Positions 25,319 through 34,358 of a stretch of DNA of 64,000 nucleotides are shown piece by piece; position 1 is the first letter of the stretch, and the number at the start of each line of letters is the position of its first letter. This DNA is from CADCTB01 sp963768975. GTDB taxonomy: Bacteria > Actinomycetota > Acidimicrobiia > Acidimicrobiales > AC-14. The notes beneath the pieces were generated by a model. That model was not told the DNA's origin. It saw only the letters and a program-made list of their open reading frames with translations, and made no database searches. The stretch is from positions 248,001 to 312,000 of the forward strand of contig CAVYKB010000009.1 of NCBI GenBank assembly GCA_963768975.1, in the 5' to 3' direction. The position numbers and the translations under genes were made by a program.

Positions 25319-26524
25319 GTGGACGACACAGGGACCTTCCAGGCACCCCTCTCCATGCCGGCGGCATCGCCTCCGCCGGCACCGCCTCCGCCGGCACCGC
25401 CTCCGCCAGCGCCGCCCCACCACAAGTCCAGCTGGCTGCTGGCCGCGCTCATCGGCGCCCTGGTCGGCGCCGTTGTCGGCGCCCTGGTCGCCACGCTGGT
25501 CGACGACGACAGCCCGGGTGGGTCGGCGCCGTCTGCCGTCGTTCCCGACCGTCGGTCGACCCGCATCACCGAACCGGGCAACATCGGGGCAATCCTCGAC
25601 AAGGTCGAGCCGGCGGTGGTCTCCATCAGCACCACGGGATTCACCGACGACTTCTCCGGCGTGGTCCCCAGCCGGGGCGCCGGCACCGGCGTGATCCTCA
25701 CGCCTGACGGCGAGGTGCTCACCAACGCCCACGTCATCGCCGACGCCTCGTCCATCAAGGTCAGGCTCACAACCGGCGACCGCACCTACGACGCCACCCT
25801 GCTCGGCAGCGACCCGGCCGCCGACGTCGCCCTCATCCGCCTGAAGGGGGCCAGCAACCTGCCGGTCGCCACCCTCGGCCGGTCCTCGGAGCTGCGGGTC
25901 GGCGACGAGGTCGTCGCCATCGGGAACGCCCTGGCCCTGCCGGGCGGGCCGACCGTCACCACGGGCATCGTCTCCGCGCTCGACCGCACCATCGGCTCTG
26001 GGCGCGACCGCCTGGAGCACCTCATCCAGACCGACGCAGCCATCAATCCCGGCAACTCCGGAGGCCCGCTGGTCAACGCCAACGCCGAGGTGGTCGGCAT
26101 CAACACCGCGGTGATCCAGCGCAGCGGACAGGGCGATGCCCAGAACATCGGCTTCGCCATCGCCTCCGACACCGTCCGGCCCATGATCGACGGCCTGCGC
26201 CAGCTCGGCGGGCGGGTGCGCACGCCGGCGTACCTCGGCGTCACGACGGCGACCCTGAACGACAGCACCCGAGACCGCCTGGGCGGCGTCCCCGGCTCCG
26301 GTGCCTTCGTGACCTCTGTGGCCGCCGGCACGCCGGCTGAGGCCGCCGGCCTGCGTCCCGGCGACGTCATCACCCGGGTGGCGGGCGACACCGTGACGTC
26401 GTCGGACGAGCTCGGCACCGCCATCCGCAAGCATCAGCCCGGCCAGTCGGTGGAGGTCCGGTGGCGGCGGGCCGGCGGCGAGCGGTCGGCCACCATCACC
26501 CTGGCCTCGACCCCGACCCGGTAG
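25319..26524 (+). CDS. HtrA/DegP-type serine protease with PDZ domain
   Basis: A 401-residue membrane-anchored S1C protease. A Pro-rich N-terminus (three PPPAPP blocks coded by a 15-base tandem repeat near 25371) precedes one transmembrane helix (WLLAALIGALVGAVVGALVATLV, about 39-61). The trypsin-like domain has His in VLTNAHVIAD, Asp in DPAADVALIRL and Ser in NPGNSGGPLVN. A PDZ domain covers about 300-395 (YLGVTTATLN, AAGLRPGDVITRVAG). It probably degrades misfolded exported proteins. GTG at 25319 is the start. Confidence 0.92.
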   Translation: MDDTGTFQAPLSMPAASPPPAPPPPAPPPPAPPHHKSSWLLAALIGALVGAVVGALVATLVDDDSPGGSAPSAVVPDRRSTRITEPGNIGAILDKVEPAVVSISTTGFTDDFSGVVPSRGAGTGVILTPDGEVLTNAHVIADASSIKVRLTTGDRTYDATLLGSDPAADVALIRLKGASNLPVATLGRSSELRVGDEVVAIGNALALPGGPTVTTGIVSALDRTIGSGRDRLEHLIQTDAAINPGNSGGPLVNANAEVVGINTAVIQRSGQGDAQNIGFAIASDTVRPMIDGLRQLGGRVRTPAYLGVTTATLNDSTRDRLGGVPGSGAFVTSVAAGTPAEAAGLRPGDVITRVAGDTVTSSDELGTAIRKHQPGQSVEVRWRRAGGERSATITLASTPTR

Positions 26525-26547
26525 CCGCAGGCGGATAGCCTGGCCCC

Positions 26548-26838
26548 ATGGCCCAGGCACCCGAAGAGCTCGGCGAGTCCCAACCACCGCGCGGGCACGT
26601 CCGGGTGGTTTACCTCGGCCCTGTCGCGCCCCACTGGCAGGTGGTCTCCGATTTCGGTGACCGCAACGTCATCGAGGAGCTGAGCCAGCGCATCCTGGCC
26701 CGGCTGCTCCTGCTCCCGCCGCACGACCCCCAGTTCCGCCGCAACCGCGAGCGCGTGGTCCGAGACGCCGAGCGGGAGAACATCCTGCTCGACTGGGATC
26801 TGGGGCTTCCCGAGGACGACTCGAGCGATTCCGGCTGA
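26548..26838 (+). CDS. Small conserved hypothetical protein
   Basis: A 96-residue soluble protein with acidic ends and a central helical region: HVRVVYLGPVAPHWQVVSDFGD, then RNVIEELSQRILARLLLLPPHDPQFRRN and DAERENILLDWDLG. I do not recognise a characterised family. It lies 23 bases after the HtrA gene and 30-45 bases before a SenX3-like kinase, all on the plus strand, so it may be part of that transcript. Confidence 0.6.
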   Translation: MAQAPEELGESQPPRGHVRVVYLGPVAPHWQVVSDFGDRNVIEELSQRILARLLLLPPHDPQFRRNRERVVRDAERENILLDWDLGLPEDDSSDSG

Positions 26839-26867
26839 GCCGGCGATGACGGGGATCCGGCTCCGCG

Positions 26868-28157
26868 GTGGGGCTGCGCCGTATGGTGGGGGAGATGCCA
26901 CTGTCGAACGCTGACGCTGTGGTTGTCGCCGTTGCGGCCGGAGTCGTGCTCGTCGCCTTCGTCTGGGTCCTCCTGTCCCGCCGGTCCACCGCCCGACGCC
27001 TGGCCGCCCTCACCGCCCGCATGGGCGAGTCCGACCTCCAGTTCGGAGGCCGGGCCGGGCTGGAGACCGGGTTGGCCAAGCTGGAACGGGTGGTCGACAG
27101 CACCGTCGCAGTGGCCAGCGAGGCCCGTTCGGCCCAGGCCCTGATGGAGGAGGCCCTGGCCGCCGTGCCCCATGGCGTGGTCGTGGGCGACGACCAGGCG
27201 GCCGTGGTGTTCGAGAACGACGCCGCGGCCACGCTCCTCCCGCAGAGGTCGCCGGAGCGCGACACGGTCCTGAAGTTGCTGGAGAAGGCTGCCGACGGCG
27301 TGGCCAACACCGAATCGGTCGACGTCGACGGGCCCCCGGCCAGAACGCTCCACCTCACCTCCCACCCGTTGCACGACGACCGGCGCACCCTGGGAGGCGT
27401 CGTCGTGATCGACGACCGGTCCCAGCGCACCCGTGACGACTCCGCCCGCCGGGAGTTCGTCGACAACATCGGCCAGGAGCTCAGGCGGCCGGTCGGCGCC
27501 CTGGCCCTGCTGGCGGAGACGCTGGCCGCCGAGAAGGACCCTGCGGTGGTCTCCCGCCTCTCCCGACGGCTCCAGAACGAGGCCCAGCGGGTCTCCCGGG
27601 TGGTCGACGACCTCGTGCTCCTGTCCCGGATGGACGCCGAGGAGCACCCGGCGCCCGAGGCGGTGCCCGTCCACCTCATCGTGGCGCAGGCCGCCGAGCG
27701 CGTCCGGGCTGCGGCCCAGGACAAGGACATGACCGTCAACTTCGGCGAGCCGGCGCAGCGGCTGACGGTGCTGGGCGACCGGCGCCAACTCGTCGCCGCC
27801 GTCTACAACCTGCTCGACAACGCGGTGAAGTACTCCCCGGCCCGCTCGGTCGTCGAGGTGCGGGGCCGCCCCGCCGGCGACCGGGTGGAGCTCAGCGTGC
27901 GCGACCAGGGCATCGGCATCCCCGAGGCCGACCTCGAGCACATCTTCGAGCGCTTCTACCGGGTGGAGGGGGCCCAGGCCCGCAACGTCGGCGGCACCGG
28001 GCTGGGCCTGGCCATCGTCCGCCACGTCGTCGGCAACCACCGGGGCGAGGTGCGGGTGGAGTCCATGGAGGGCAAGGGGTCGACGTTCGTCCTCGCCCTT
28101 CCCGCCGGCCCGCCCCTGGCGGCGCCGGCAGCGGCCAACCCGGCCAAGGCGGGCTGA
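26868..28157 (+). CDS. SenX3-like histidine kinase lacking the phosphoacceptor His
   Basis: A sensor kinase homologue of up to 429 residues: one N-terminal transmembrane helix (VVVAVAAGVVLVAFVWVLL), a PAS-like region (residues 95-190), a DHp domain and a HATPase domain with intact N box (NLLDNAVKYSP), G1 (DQGIGIP) and G2 (GGTGLGLAIVRH). The H box reads FVDNIGQELRRPVGALALL, where SenX3 has FVANVSHELKTPVGALALL, so the phosphorylated His is Gln (codon 27474-27476). No response regulator gene follows, although SenX3 normally pairs with RegX3. Starts at 26868, 26883 or 26895 are possible. Confidence 0.85.
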   Translation: MGLRRMVGEMPLSNADAVVVAVAAGVVLVAFVWVLLSRRSTARRLAALTARMGESDLQFGGRAGLETGLAKLERVVDSTVAVASEARSAQALMEEALAAVPHGVVVGDDQAAVVFENDAAATLLPQRSPERDTVLKLLEKAADGVANTESVDVDGPPARTLHLTSHPLHDDRRTLGGVVVIDDRSQRTRDDSARREFVDNIGQELRRPVGALALLAETLAAEKDPAVVSRLSRRLQNEAQRVSRVVDDLVLLSRMDAEEHPAPEAVPVHLIVAQAAERVRAAAQDKDMTVNFGEPAQRLTVLGDRRQLVAAVYNLLDNAVKYSPARSVVEVRGRPAGDRVELSVRDQGIGIPEADLEHIFERFYRVEGAQARNVGGTGLGLAIVRHVVGNHRGEVRVESMEGKGSTFVLALPAGPPLAAPAAANPAKAG

Positions 28158-28180
28158 TCCCAGGGTCCTACCATGGACCC

Positions 28181-29446
28181 GTGGCCCGCACTCCCACGGA
28201 CGCCGGCTGGGAGCCACTGCGCCGGCCGGCTCGCCACCGCCAGCCGGTGGGGCTGAGCCGCTCGCCCTTCTCCCGCCTGGCGATCGTCCACATGCTGGCC
28301 GTGGCCGGCGACACGTTCGTCACCATGGCGCTGGCCGGCTCGCTGTTCTTCTCGATCTCACCCCAGGCGGCGCGGGGCAAGGTGGCGCTCTACCTGCTGC
28401 TGACCGTCGCCCCGTTCGCGGTGGTCGCGCCGCTGCTGTCGCCGGTGATCGACCGCAGCCGGGGCGGGCGCAGAGCCCTCATCATCGCAGGGGCCGCCAG
28501 CCGTGCCATCGTCTGCCTCTCGATGGCGACCCACCTGAACGGCCTCATGCTGTTCCCAGAGGCGTTTGCCGTGCTCGTGCTGTCGAAGATGCACATGGTG
28601 GTGAAGAGCGCCCTCGTGCCCAATACGGTAGCGGCTGAGGGTGAGCTGGTCGCCGCCAACTCCCGCCTGGCCGTGCTGTCGGTGCTCGCCGGTTTCGTGG
28701 CCGCCATCCCGGGCGTCATCGTGCTCAAGGTGGGGTTCCTCGGTGCTCCCTGGGTCGTCCGCCTGGCCGCCCTGGCGTTCGCGGCCACAGCAATCGCCGG
28801 CTTCCGCCTGACGCGGCCGGCGCGGGGCGCAGACCGCCTGCCGCCGGTCGGCATCGGGGAAGCCGAGCTCCATGTGCCGTCGGTCCGGATGGCGGCCACG
28901 GCCATGGGCGTGCTGCGGGCCGTCGTCGGCTTCCTCACGTTCCTGATCGCGTTCACGTTCCGCAACGACGACGCTCCGGCCTGGTGGTTCGGCGTCGCCC
29001 TCGCCGCCAGCATGGTGGGGTCCTTCGCCGGCGCCGCGCTGGGTCCGGGTTTGCGCAAGCGCCTGGCCGAGGAGCGCATTCTCCAAGGCTCCCTGGTCCT
29101 GGTGGTGGTCGCCGGGCTGGCCGGCGCGTGGCTCGGCGGGCTGCCGGCAGCCGCGTTGGCGGCAGCCGCGGTGGGGGTGGCCGCCGCCGCCGGCAAGCTG
29201 GCCTTCGACAGCATCGTCCAGCGCGACGCCCCCGACGCGGTCCGGGGCCGCACCTTCGCCCGGTTCGAGACCCGTTTCCAGCTGGCGTGGGTGGCCGGGG
29301 CCGGCCTCCCCGTGGCCGTCAGCATCCCCAGCGGCGTGGGAATGGGTGTGCTGGCGCTGATCTCCGCCATCGCCCTGTCGTCCTACCTGGCCGCACTCCG
29401 CGCCGTAGAACATCGGCACCAGGAGCTGCCCCGAGGCGGCGGCTAG
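28181..29446 (+). CDS. MFS transporter
   Basis: A 421-residue membrane carrier of the major facilitator superfamily with about 12 hydrophobic segments, in the actinobacterial group of putative drug or multicopy exporters. The loop motif PVIDRSRGGRRALIIAGAASRA matches the DRxGRR-like motif between helices 2 and 3, and QRDAPDAVRGRTFARFETRFQ is a family-typical loop before helix 10. The GTG at 28181 is 24 bases after the kinase stop. Its last bases overlap the convergent DUF2342 gene. The substrate is unknown. Confidence 0.8.
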   Translation: MARTPTDAGWEPLRRPARHRQPVGLSRSPFSRLAIVHMLAVAGDTFVTMALAGSLFFSISPQAARGKVALYLLLTVAPFAVVAPLLSPVIDRSRGGRRALIIAGAASRAIVCLSMATHLNGLMLFPEAFAVLVLSKMHMVVKSALVPNTVAAEGELVAANSRLAVLSVLAGFVAAIPGVIVLKVGFLGAPWVVRLAALAFAATAIAGFRLTRPARGADRLPPVGIGEAELHVPSVRMAATAMGVLRAVVGFLTFLIAFTFRNDDAPAWWFGVALAASMVGSFAGAALGPGLRKRLAEERILQGSLVLVVVAGLAGAWLGGLPAAALAAAAVGVAAAAGKLAFDSIVQRDAPDAVRGRTFARFETRFQLAWVAGAGLPVAVSIPSGVGMGVLALISAIALSSYLAALRAVEHRHQELPRGGG

Positions 29447-30612
29447 TCCGGCAGTTCGATCCTCGCCAACCAGAGGCCGGGGGCGTCGACCTCGGCGGTG
29501 GTCGGCAGCTCCCGCTCGGTGGCCCACAGCCGGGCCAGGCCGTCGTCGCCGGCCCGCTCGACCACGCCCCGGATGAACGATGCGCCCCGCTCGTACTGGC
29601 CACGGGCCAGCTCGAGGCCGAGGAGGCGGGCGGCGAAGCGCTCGCCGTCGGTGGCCTCCACCCGCCGCCGGCGCAGAGCTTCGGTGATCTGGCCGTAAGA
29701 GCCGATGAGACCCCGGCCGGTGGCGTCCATCACGTGGTCGACGTAGCCCGAGATCACCGCAGTGAGGGTCTCGATGCGGCTCAGCGTCTCCTGCTGGCCC
29801 GGCGACCGCATGGCACCGAGCAGCGTCTCCGGGCTGCCGAGGAGGCGCTGGAGGCCGGCGGCGTCGGTGGGGTCGAGGTTGCCCAGGCTGACCTCCAGGG
29901 CCTCGGGATCGACCTCGAAGCGGCTCACGTACTCGTTGATCAGGTGCTCGAGGCGGCCCCGCACGTGGGGCCGCCCCAGCACGGCGTGGAGGGTCACCTC
30001 CTGGAGGCAGACCCACAGCCGCAGGTCGTCCGGGGCCAGGCTCCACTCCTCGGCGAAGGCGTCGAGGTTGGCCGGCACGATCAGGAGCTGGTCGGCGGGC
30101 CGACGGGGGAGCGGGAGGTCGTACTGGCCGAGGGCCCGCCGCGACAGGTGGCCCAGCATGAAGCCGGACTGCATCCCGAGGAGCACGGGGCCGAGCATCT
30201 TGCCCAGGTCGCCCATGAGCTGGCTGGCAGGGTCCGGCGGCTCGCCGTCGTCGGGTGCCGTCGACAGCGAGGTGGCCAGGCGCTCCAGGAACGGCCGGTA
30301 CTGCTCGAGGCTATGGAGGGCCCAGTCGCCCCTGGTCACGGGGAGGACGCTGAGGACGCCGCCGGCGATCGACGTGCTGAGCCCCGTGGTCGAGCTGACG
30401 TGCAGGTCGGCCACCCGCACCAGCTCCTCGAGCCGGATGCGCTCCAGGGGGTCGACGTTGTCCTCGGGTTGGCCATCTGTGGCCAGCCACGAGGCGGTCT
30501 GGCGGGCGACGTCCCAGTTCACCGGGCCCTGGCGGCTGAACATCCGGGCCAGGTCGCCGAACATCGGGAGTCCCTCGAACGGGTTTCCGCCCTCGGGGCC
30601 GAAGCTACTCAT
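29443..30612 (-). CDS. DUF2342 family protein with degenerate zinc motif
   Basis: A 389-residue protein of the actinobacterial DUF2342 family, often labelled zinc-dependent metalloprotease or coenzyme F420 biosynthesis-associated. Family features are VNWDVARQTASWLAT, LLIVPANLDAFAEEWSL and LRLWVCLQEVTLHAVLG. From memory of the family the last segment normally contains HEVTH; here it reads QEVTL, so both His metal ligands are replaced and peptidase activity is unlikely. The rest of the fold is intact, including SYVDHVMDATGRGLIG-like segments. It may now be a structural or regulatory pseudoenzyme. Confidence 0.75.
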   Translation of the reverse strand: MSSFGPEGGNPFEGLPMFGDLARMFSRQGPVNWDVARQTASWLATDGQPEDNVDPLERIRLEELVRVADLHVSSTTGLSTSIAGGVLSVLPVTRGDWALHSLEQYRPFLERLATSLSTAPDDGEPPDPASQLMGDLGKMLGPVLLGMQSGFMLGHLSRRALGQYDLPLPRRPADQLLIVPANLDAFAEEWSLAPDDLRLWVCLQEVTLHAVLGRPHVRGRLEHLINEYVSRFEVDPEALEVSLGNLDPTDAAGLQRLLGSPETLLGAMRSPGQQETLSRIETLTAVISGYVDHVMDATGRGLIGSYGQITEALRRRRVEATDGERFAARLLGLELARGQYERGASFIRGVVERAGDDGLARLWATERELPTTAEVDAPGLWLARIELPD

Positions 30613-30703
30613 CGGCCAGCCGCCGCGCTGAGCGGGGCACTGTGGTTGTCGGTTCGCTCGCCACGGGCTCGCTCACGGGGCCATCGTAGGCCCGGCCCCG
30701 GGG

Positions 30704-31879
30704 CTACGAACCCGCAGGGCGCTCGACGACGGTGACGGTCATTCCGTGGCGCTGCTTGTCCCGCATGATCTCGACCGGGAAGCTGTCGCCGGGGCGGTGG
30801 GCCCGGATCACGAGCACCAGCATGTTCATCGACGTGATCGGCTTGCCGTCGGCCTTGAGGATCACGTCTCGGGCGGTCAGCCCGGCCCGCTCCGCAGGGC
30901 TCTCGGACTTGACCCGCTCGATCATCGCCCCACCGTCGACGTTGAGCTCCCGGGCCGTGGCCGCGTCGAGGTCACTGCCCTCCACGCCCAGCCAGACGGT
31001 GACCACCTTGCCGGTGGCGATGAGCTGCTCGGCGGCCGATCGGGCCGCGTCGATCGGCGTGGCGAAGCCGAACCCCTCGGCGCCGGTGTCGGTCATGGCC
31101 ACTGCGGTGGTGATGCCGATCACCCGGCCGGCGGAGTCGAGCAGGGCGCCACCGGAAGACCCGGGGGCGATCGGGGCGTCGGTCTGGACCATGTCGATCA
31201 GGCTCTGGCCGGTACGGGTCCGCACCGACCGGTGCAGGGCGCTCACCACGCCCACCGTCACCGACGGCCCCCCGCTGAGCCCGAGCGGCGAGCCGATGGC
31301 GATGGCCTCCTGACCCACCTTCAGGTCTGCGGTCGTCCCCAGCTCCGCGACCGGGTAGGGGCCGCCGTCTACCTTCACCACCGCAGTGTCGCTGTCGGGG
31401 TCCGAGCCCACGACCCGGGCCGCCATCTCCCGCCCGGAGGCGAGCACCACCACGACCGACGTCGCCCCGTCCACCACATGGGCGTTGGTCAGCAGGTGGC
31501 CGTCGCTTCGGAACAGCACGCCCGAGCCGCTTCCCATGCGTCCCCGCTCGACCTTGAGCTGCACGATCGCCGGCCGCACCCGGTCGGCGACCGCCACCAC
31601 GTCGGCCCGAGCACCGGCGAGCGTCGGCTGCGGGAGGAGGCCGGCGGTGTCGACGCTCCGGCTGCCGTCGCCGGCGTCGAGGAGGTTGCCGGCGAGCACG
31701 GCGAGGCCGGTGGAAAGGACGCTGGCCGCCAGCGCGGAGGCCATGCCGACGAGCCACAGCTGGCGCCGGGCCGGCGGTCTCTTCACGGCGATTTCAGACG
31801 GGTGGCGCCACAGCCGGTCGTCCGGCGCGGGGGGCACACGGTACGGCTGCGGTTCGTCATCCGGCTCGACGAACTCCAT
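30704..31879 (-). CDS. HtrA/DegP-type serine protease with PDZ domain (second)
   Basis: A 391-residue S1C protease distinct from the one at 25.3 kb. A cytoplasmic N-terminal segment (to residue 40, with WRHPSEIA, a motif of actinobacterial PepD-like proteins) precedes one transmembrane helix (LWLVGMASALAASVLSTGLAVLAG). The protease domain has His in LLTNAHVVDG, Asp in DPDSDTAVVKV and Ser in APGSSGGALLD. The PDZ domain follows (VWLGVEGSDLD, AERAGLTARDVILKADG). It is divergent from moaE. Confidence 0.9.
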   Translation of the reverse strand: MEFVEPDDEPQPYRVPPAPDDRLWRHPSEIAVKRPPARRQLWLVGMASALAASVLSTGLAVLAGNLLDAGDGSRSVDTAGLLPQPTLAGARADVVAVADRVRPAIVQLKVERGRMGSGSGVLFRSDGHLLTNAHVVDGATSVVVVLASGREMAARVVGSDPDSDTAVVKVDGGPYPVAELGTTADLKVGQEAIAIGSPLGLSGGPSVTVGVVSALHRSVRTRTGQSLIDMVQTDAPIAPGSSGGALLDSAGRVIGITTAVAMTDTGAEGFGFATPIDAARSAAEQLIATGKVVTVWLGVEGSDLDAATARELNVDGGAMIERVKSESPAERAGLTARDVILKADGKPITSMNMLVLVIRAHRPGDSFPVEIMRDKQRHGMTVTVVERPAGS

Positions 31880-31941
31880 CGAGAACCACCTTACGTGGCC
31901 CTTCCCACCGGCGGACTTCGCCCCCCCGGTAGGATTGCGGC

Positions 31942-32415
31942 GTGGGCCTCGACCCCCCGTACGGCAGGGACGACTGGGTGGGCGTCACCGCCGACACCCT
32001 GCCCATAGGCGCGGCTGCGGATTTCGTCGCCCGACCGGACTGTGGAGCGTCGGTGCTGTTCACCGGTTTGGTGCGCGACCACTCCGAGGGCCGGCCCGGG
32101 GTGACGGCCCTGGAGTACGAGGCCTACGAGGAGGAGGTCACGCCCCGGCTGGCCGCCATCGCCGCCGCGTGCCGGGCCCGATGGACCACCGTGGGCCGGC
32201 TCGTGCTGCTCCACCGCATCGGGCGGATGGCCGTCGGCGAGGCGTCGGTGGTGGTCGTCGCCTCTGCCCCGCACCGGGCCGAGGCCTTCGATGCGGCCCG
32301 GTTCTGCATCGACACCCTCAAGGCCACCGCCCCCATCTGGAAGCGGGAGGCGTGGGAGGGCGGCGAGGACTGGTCGACCTGCGTCCATCCAGTCGGGGAG
32401 GTGGGAACCGCGTGA
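31942..32415 (+). CDS. moaE: Molybdopterin synthase catalytic subunit
   Basis: MoaE transfers sulfur with MoaD to precursor Z to make molybdopterin. The 157-residue protein has CGASVLFTGLVRDHSEGRPG near the N-terminus, LEYEAYEEEV, LLHRIGRMAVGEASVVVVASAPHRAEAFDAARFCIDTLKATAPIWKRE (core HRIGRMAVGEASVVV and LKATAPIWKRE with the catalytic Lys). No other moa genes are near. The stop overlaps the next small gene by GTGA. Confidence 0.9.
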   Translation: MGLDPPYGRDDWVGVTADTLPIGAAADFVARPDCGASVLFTGLVRDHSEGRPGVTALEYEAYEEEVTPRLAAIAAACRARWTTVGRLVLLHRIGRMAVGEASVVVVASAPHRAEAFDAARFCIDTLKATAPIWKREAWEGGEDWSTCVHPVGEVGTA

Positions 32416-32633
32416 GTGCCCTCGCCTTCCTTGGCATTGCCGCCGTCCTGAGCCTGATCGGCTGCGGCATCCTCTTGCTCCGGAGCCGCCACCCGGGCTC
32501 GATGGAGGCCCACATCCGCGACTTCGAGCGCGAGCTCGACGCCCTGGCGCCCGGTAACCCGCTCGACCGCCCACGCCAGCGATCTGTCCGTCCTCGCGAC
32601 GACGGCACCGGAAAGCAGCCGCCCCGTGGCTAG
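32412..32633 (+). CDS. Small single-helix membrane protein
   Basis: A 73-residue protein with an N-terminal membrane helix (LAFLGIAAVLSLIGCGILLL, residues 4-23) and a charged cytoplasmic tail with DFERELDALAPG. The GTG start overlaps the moaE stop by four bases, and its 3' end overlaps the mreB start by eight bases, so it is coupled to both. The small gene placed directly before mreB may have a cell-shape role, but that is only inference. Confidence 0.65.
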   Translation: MSALAFLGIAAVLSLIGCGILLLRSRHPGSMEAHIRDFERELDALAPGNPLDRPRQRSVRPRDDGTGKQPPRG

Positions 32634-33630
32634 GGACCTCGCCATCGACCTGGGCACGGCCAACACCCTCGTCTACGCCAAGGGCCGGGGGATCGTCCTC
32701 AACGAGCCGACCGTGATCGCCCTGAACGTCGAGACCCACGACGTGCTGGCCATGGGCCACCAGGCCTGGCAGATGATCGGCCGCACGCCGGGCTACATCC
32801 AGGCCGTCAGGCCCCTGCGCCAGGGTGCCATCACCGACTTCGAGATCACCCAGCGCATGATCCGGCTCCTCCTTCAGCGGGCGGGGCTCTCCCGGTTCCA
32901 GCGGCCCCGGGTGCTGCTGTGCGTCCCGTCGGCCATCACCGAGGTCGAGCGTCGGGCGGTCAAGGAGGCGGCCCGCCAGGCCGGCGCCATGGACGCCCAG
33001 CTCGTCGCCCAGCCCATGGCCGCCGCCATCGGCGCCGGCCTCCCGATCCACGAGCCGCTCGGCAACCTGGTCGTCGACATCGGCGGCGGCACCTCGGAGA
33101 CGGCGATGATCTCCTTGGGCGGGATCGTGGCGCTGGAGGCCATCCGCATCGGGTCATTCGACATCGACGCCTCGATCCAGGCCTTCGTCCGCCGGGAGTA
33201 CGGCATGGCCATCGGTGAGCGCACGGCCGAGGAGATCAAGCTGGCGATCGGGTCGGCGGCGCCCGTGGCCGACGACATCAAGGCCGAGGTCCGGGGCCGC
33301 GACCTGATGAGCGGCCTGCCGAAGACGGCGATCCTGTCGCCCGAGGAGATTCGCGAGGCCATCGACGAGAACGTGCGGGCCATCGTCGAGTCGGTCATCA
33401 AATGCCTCGGTCACGCGCCGCCCGAGCTGGCCCAGGACCTGATCCAGCAGGGCATCCATCTGGTGGGCGGCGGCGCCATGCTCCGGGGCTTCGACCAGCG
33501 CCTGGCCGCGGAGACGGAGTTGCCGGTCCACCTGGTGGAGGCGCCCCTGGAGTGCGTCGTCCTCGGCGCCGGCAAGTGCCTCGAGGCCTTCGACTCCCTC
33601 AAGGTGCTGTTCATGGGAGCGGAGCGGTAA
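32626..33630 (+). CDS. mreB: MreB-family rod-shape actin homologue
   Basis: A 334-residue bacterial actin. Signatures are AIDLGTANTLVYAKGRGIVLNEPTVIA (core DLGTANTLVYAKG), LVVDIGGGTSETAMISLGG for phosphate 2, IGSFDIDASIQAF and IHLVGGGAMLRGFD. MreB filaments guide lateral wall synthesis at the membrane; in actinobacteria it is restricted to some lineages. The usual mreC-mreD-pbp2 genes do not follow here: the gene is followed by a repeat and a convergent HEAT gene. The start is GTG at 32626. Confidence 0.92.
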   Translation: MARDLAIDLGTANTLVYAKGRGIVLNEPTVIALNVETHDVLAMGHQAWQMIGRTPGYIQAVRPLRQGAITDFEITQRMIRLLLQRAGLSRFQRPRVLLCVPSAITEVERRAVKEAARQAGAMDAQLVAQPMAAAIGAGLPIHEPLGNLVVDIGGGTSETAMISLGGIVALEAIRIGSFDIDASIQAFVRREYGMAIGERTAEEIKLAIGSAAPVADDIKAEVRGRDLMSGLPKTAILSPEEIREAIDENVRAIVESVIKCLGHAPPELAQDLIQQGIHLVGGGAMLRGFDQRLAAETELPVHLVEAPLECVVLGAGKCLEAFDSLKVLFMGAER

Positions 33631-33638
33631 CCGCCTTT

Positions 33639-33705
33639 GGAAGCGGAGCTTCCTCGGCGAGGGAGTTGCGCTCCAGGCGACCGGCGGAGCCGGTCGCGCT
33701 CCGCC
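33639..33705 (-). repeat. 67-bp dispersed two-hairpin repeat, copy 2
   Basis: This is the inverted partner of the unit at 7453-7519. Read on the minus strand it has the hairpins GCGACCGGC-TCC-GCCGGTCGC and GGAAGC-TCC-GCTTCC. The arms differ from copy 1 at one base pair each, and both strands changed so that pairing is kept. It lies between mreB and the convergent HEAT-repeat gene, 63 bases after the stop of the latter on the same strand. Confidence 0.75.
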
Positions 33706-33767
33706 TTCTTCTTGACCAGCAGCCGGTTTCGTGGCCGCCTCCGGCGGCTTCCTGCGGCCGCCGGCGG

Positions 33768-34352
33768 TCAACTGCTCAGGTCCTCGGCCGCTTGCCTGAC
33801 CTGCCAGTCCCGATCGGACATGGCGGCGTCCAGGGCGGCGTCGACTTCGGGGCCTTCGAAGGGGGCCAATGCGATGACCGCCCGCCGGCGGATGGCGGGC
33901 TTGTCCTTGCTGGCGGCCAGGATCGCCGGCAGGCCGCGCTCGTCGCCGATGGCGCCGAGAGCGGCTACGGCCGACTCCCGGCACAGGGGGTCGTCATGGT
34001 CGGTGGCCACGGCCGACAGGCGGGGGACCGCCGGGCGCGAGGCGCCGGCCCGCTCGCCGAGGGCCCAGGCGGCCACCTCGACGACCCCGGCGTCGGTGTC
34101 GTCGAGCATGGCGACCAGGTCCACGTCGGTCACCGGCACCGCCACCCGGCACGCCCGGCGGCGGACCTCGGGCGACGGGTCGGCCAGGCCGGCGGCGACG
34201 TCAGCGGCGCTGGCCCGCCCAAGGCGGCCCAGCGCCCCGAGCGCGGTGGCCCGGACTGCCGGATCGGGGTGGTCGAGCAGCGCTCGGGCGCCCGCGTCGT
34301 CGCCGGCGTGGCCGGCGACGGCCGCCACCCGCCGGTCAGAGCGTTCGGCCAT
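33768..34352 (-). CDS. HEAT-repeat protein
   Basis: A 194-residue protein made of five or six HEAT-like or PBS-lyase-like helical repeats, visible as recurring units such as HPDPAVRATALGALGRLG, DPSPEVRRRACRVAV, DTDAGVVEVAAWALGER, DPLCRESAVAALGAIGDE and DRDWQVRQAAEDL. Such solenoids bind proteins; no enzymatic domain is present. The ATG at 34352 starts the first repeat; the longer frame upstream overlaps the divergent sortase and is rejected. Confidence 0.85.
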   Translation of the reverse strand: MAERSDRRVAAVAGHAGDDAGARALLDHPDPAVRATALGALGRLGRASAADVAAGLADPSPEVRRRACRVAVPVTDVDLVAMLDDTDAGVVEVAAWALGERAGASRPAVPRLSAVATDHDDPLCRESAVAALGAIGDERGLPAILAASKDKPAIRRRAVIALAPFEGPEVDAALDAAMSDRDWQVRQAAEDLSS

Positions 34353-34358
34353 GCACCT

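Noticed and set aside
25371..25415. 15-base tandem repeat as a mobile or regulatory repeat
   Set aside because: It simply encodes the Pro-rich N-terminal linker of the HtrA-type protease.
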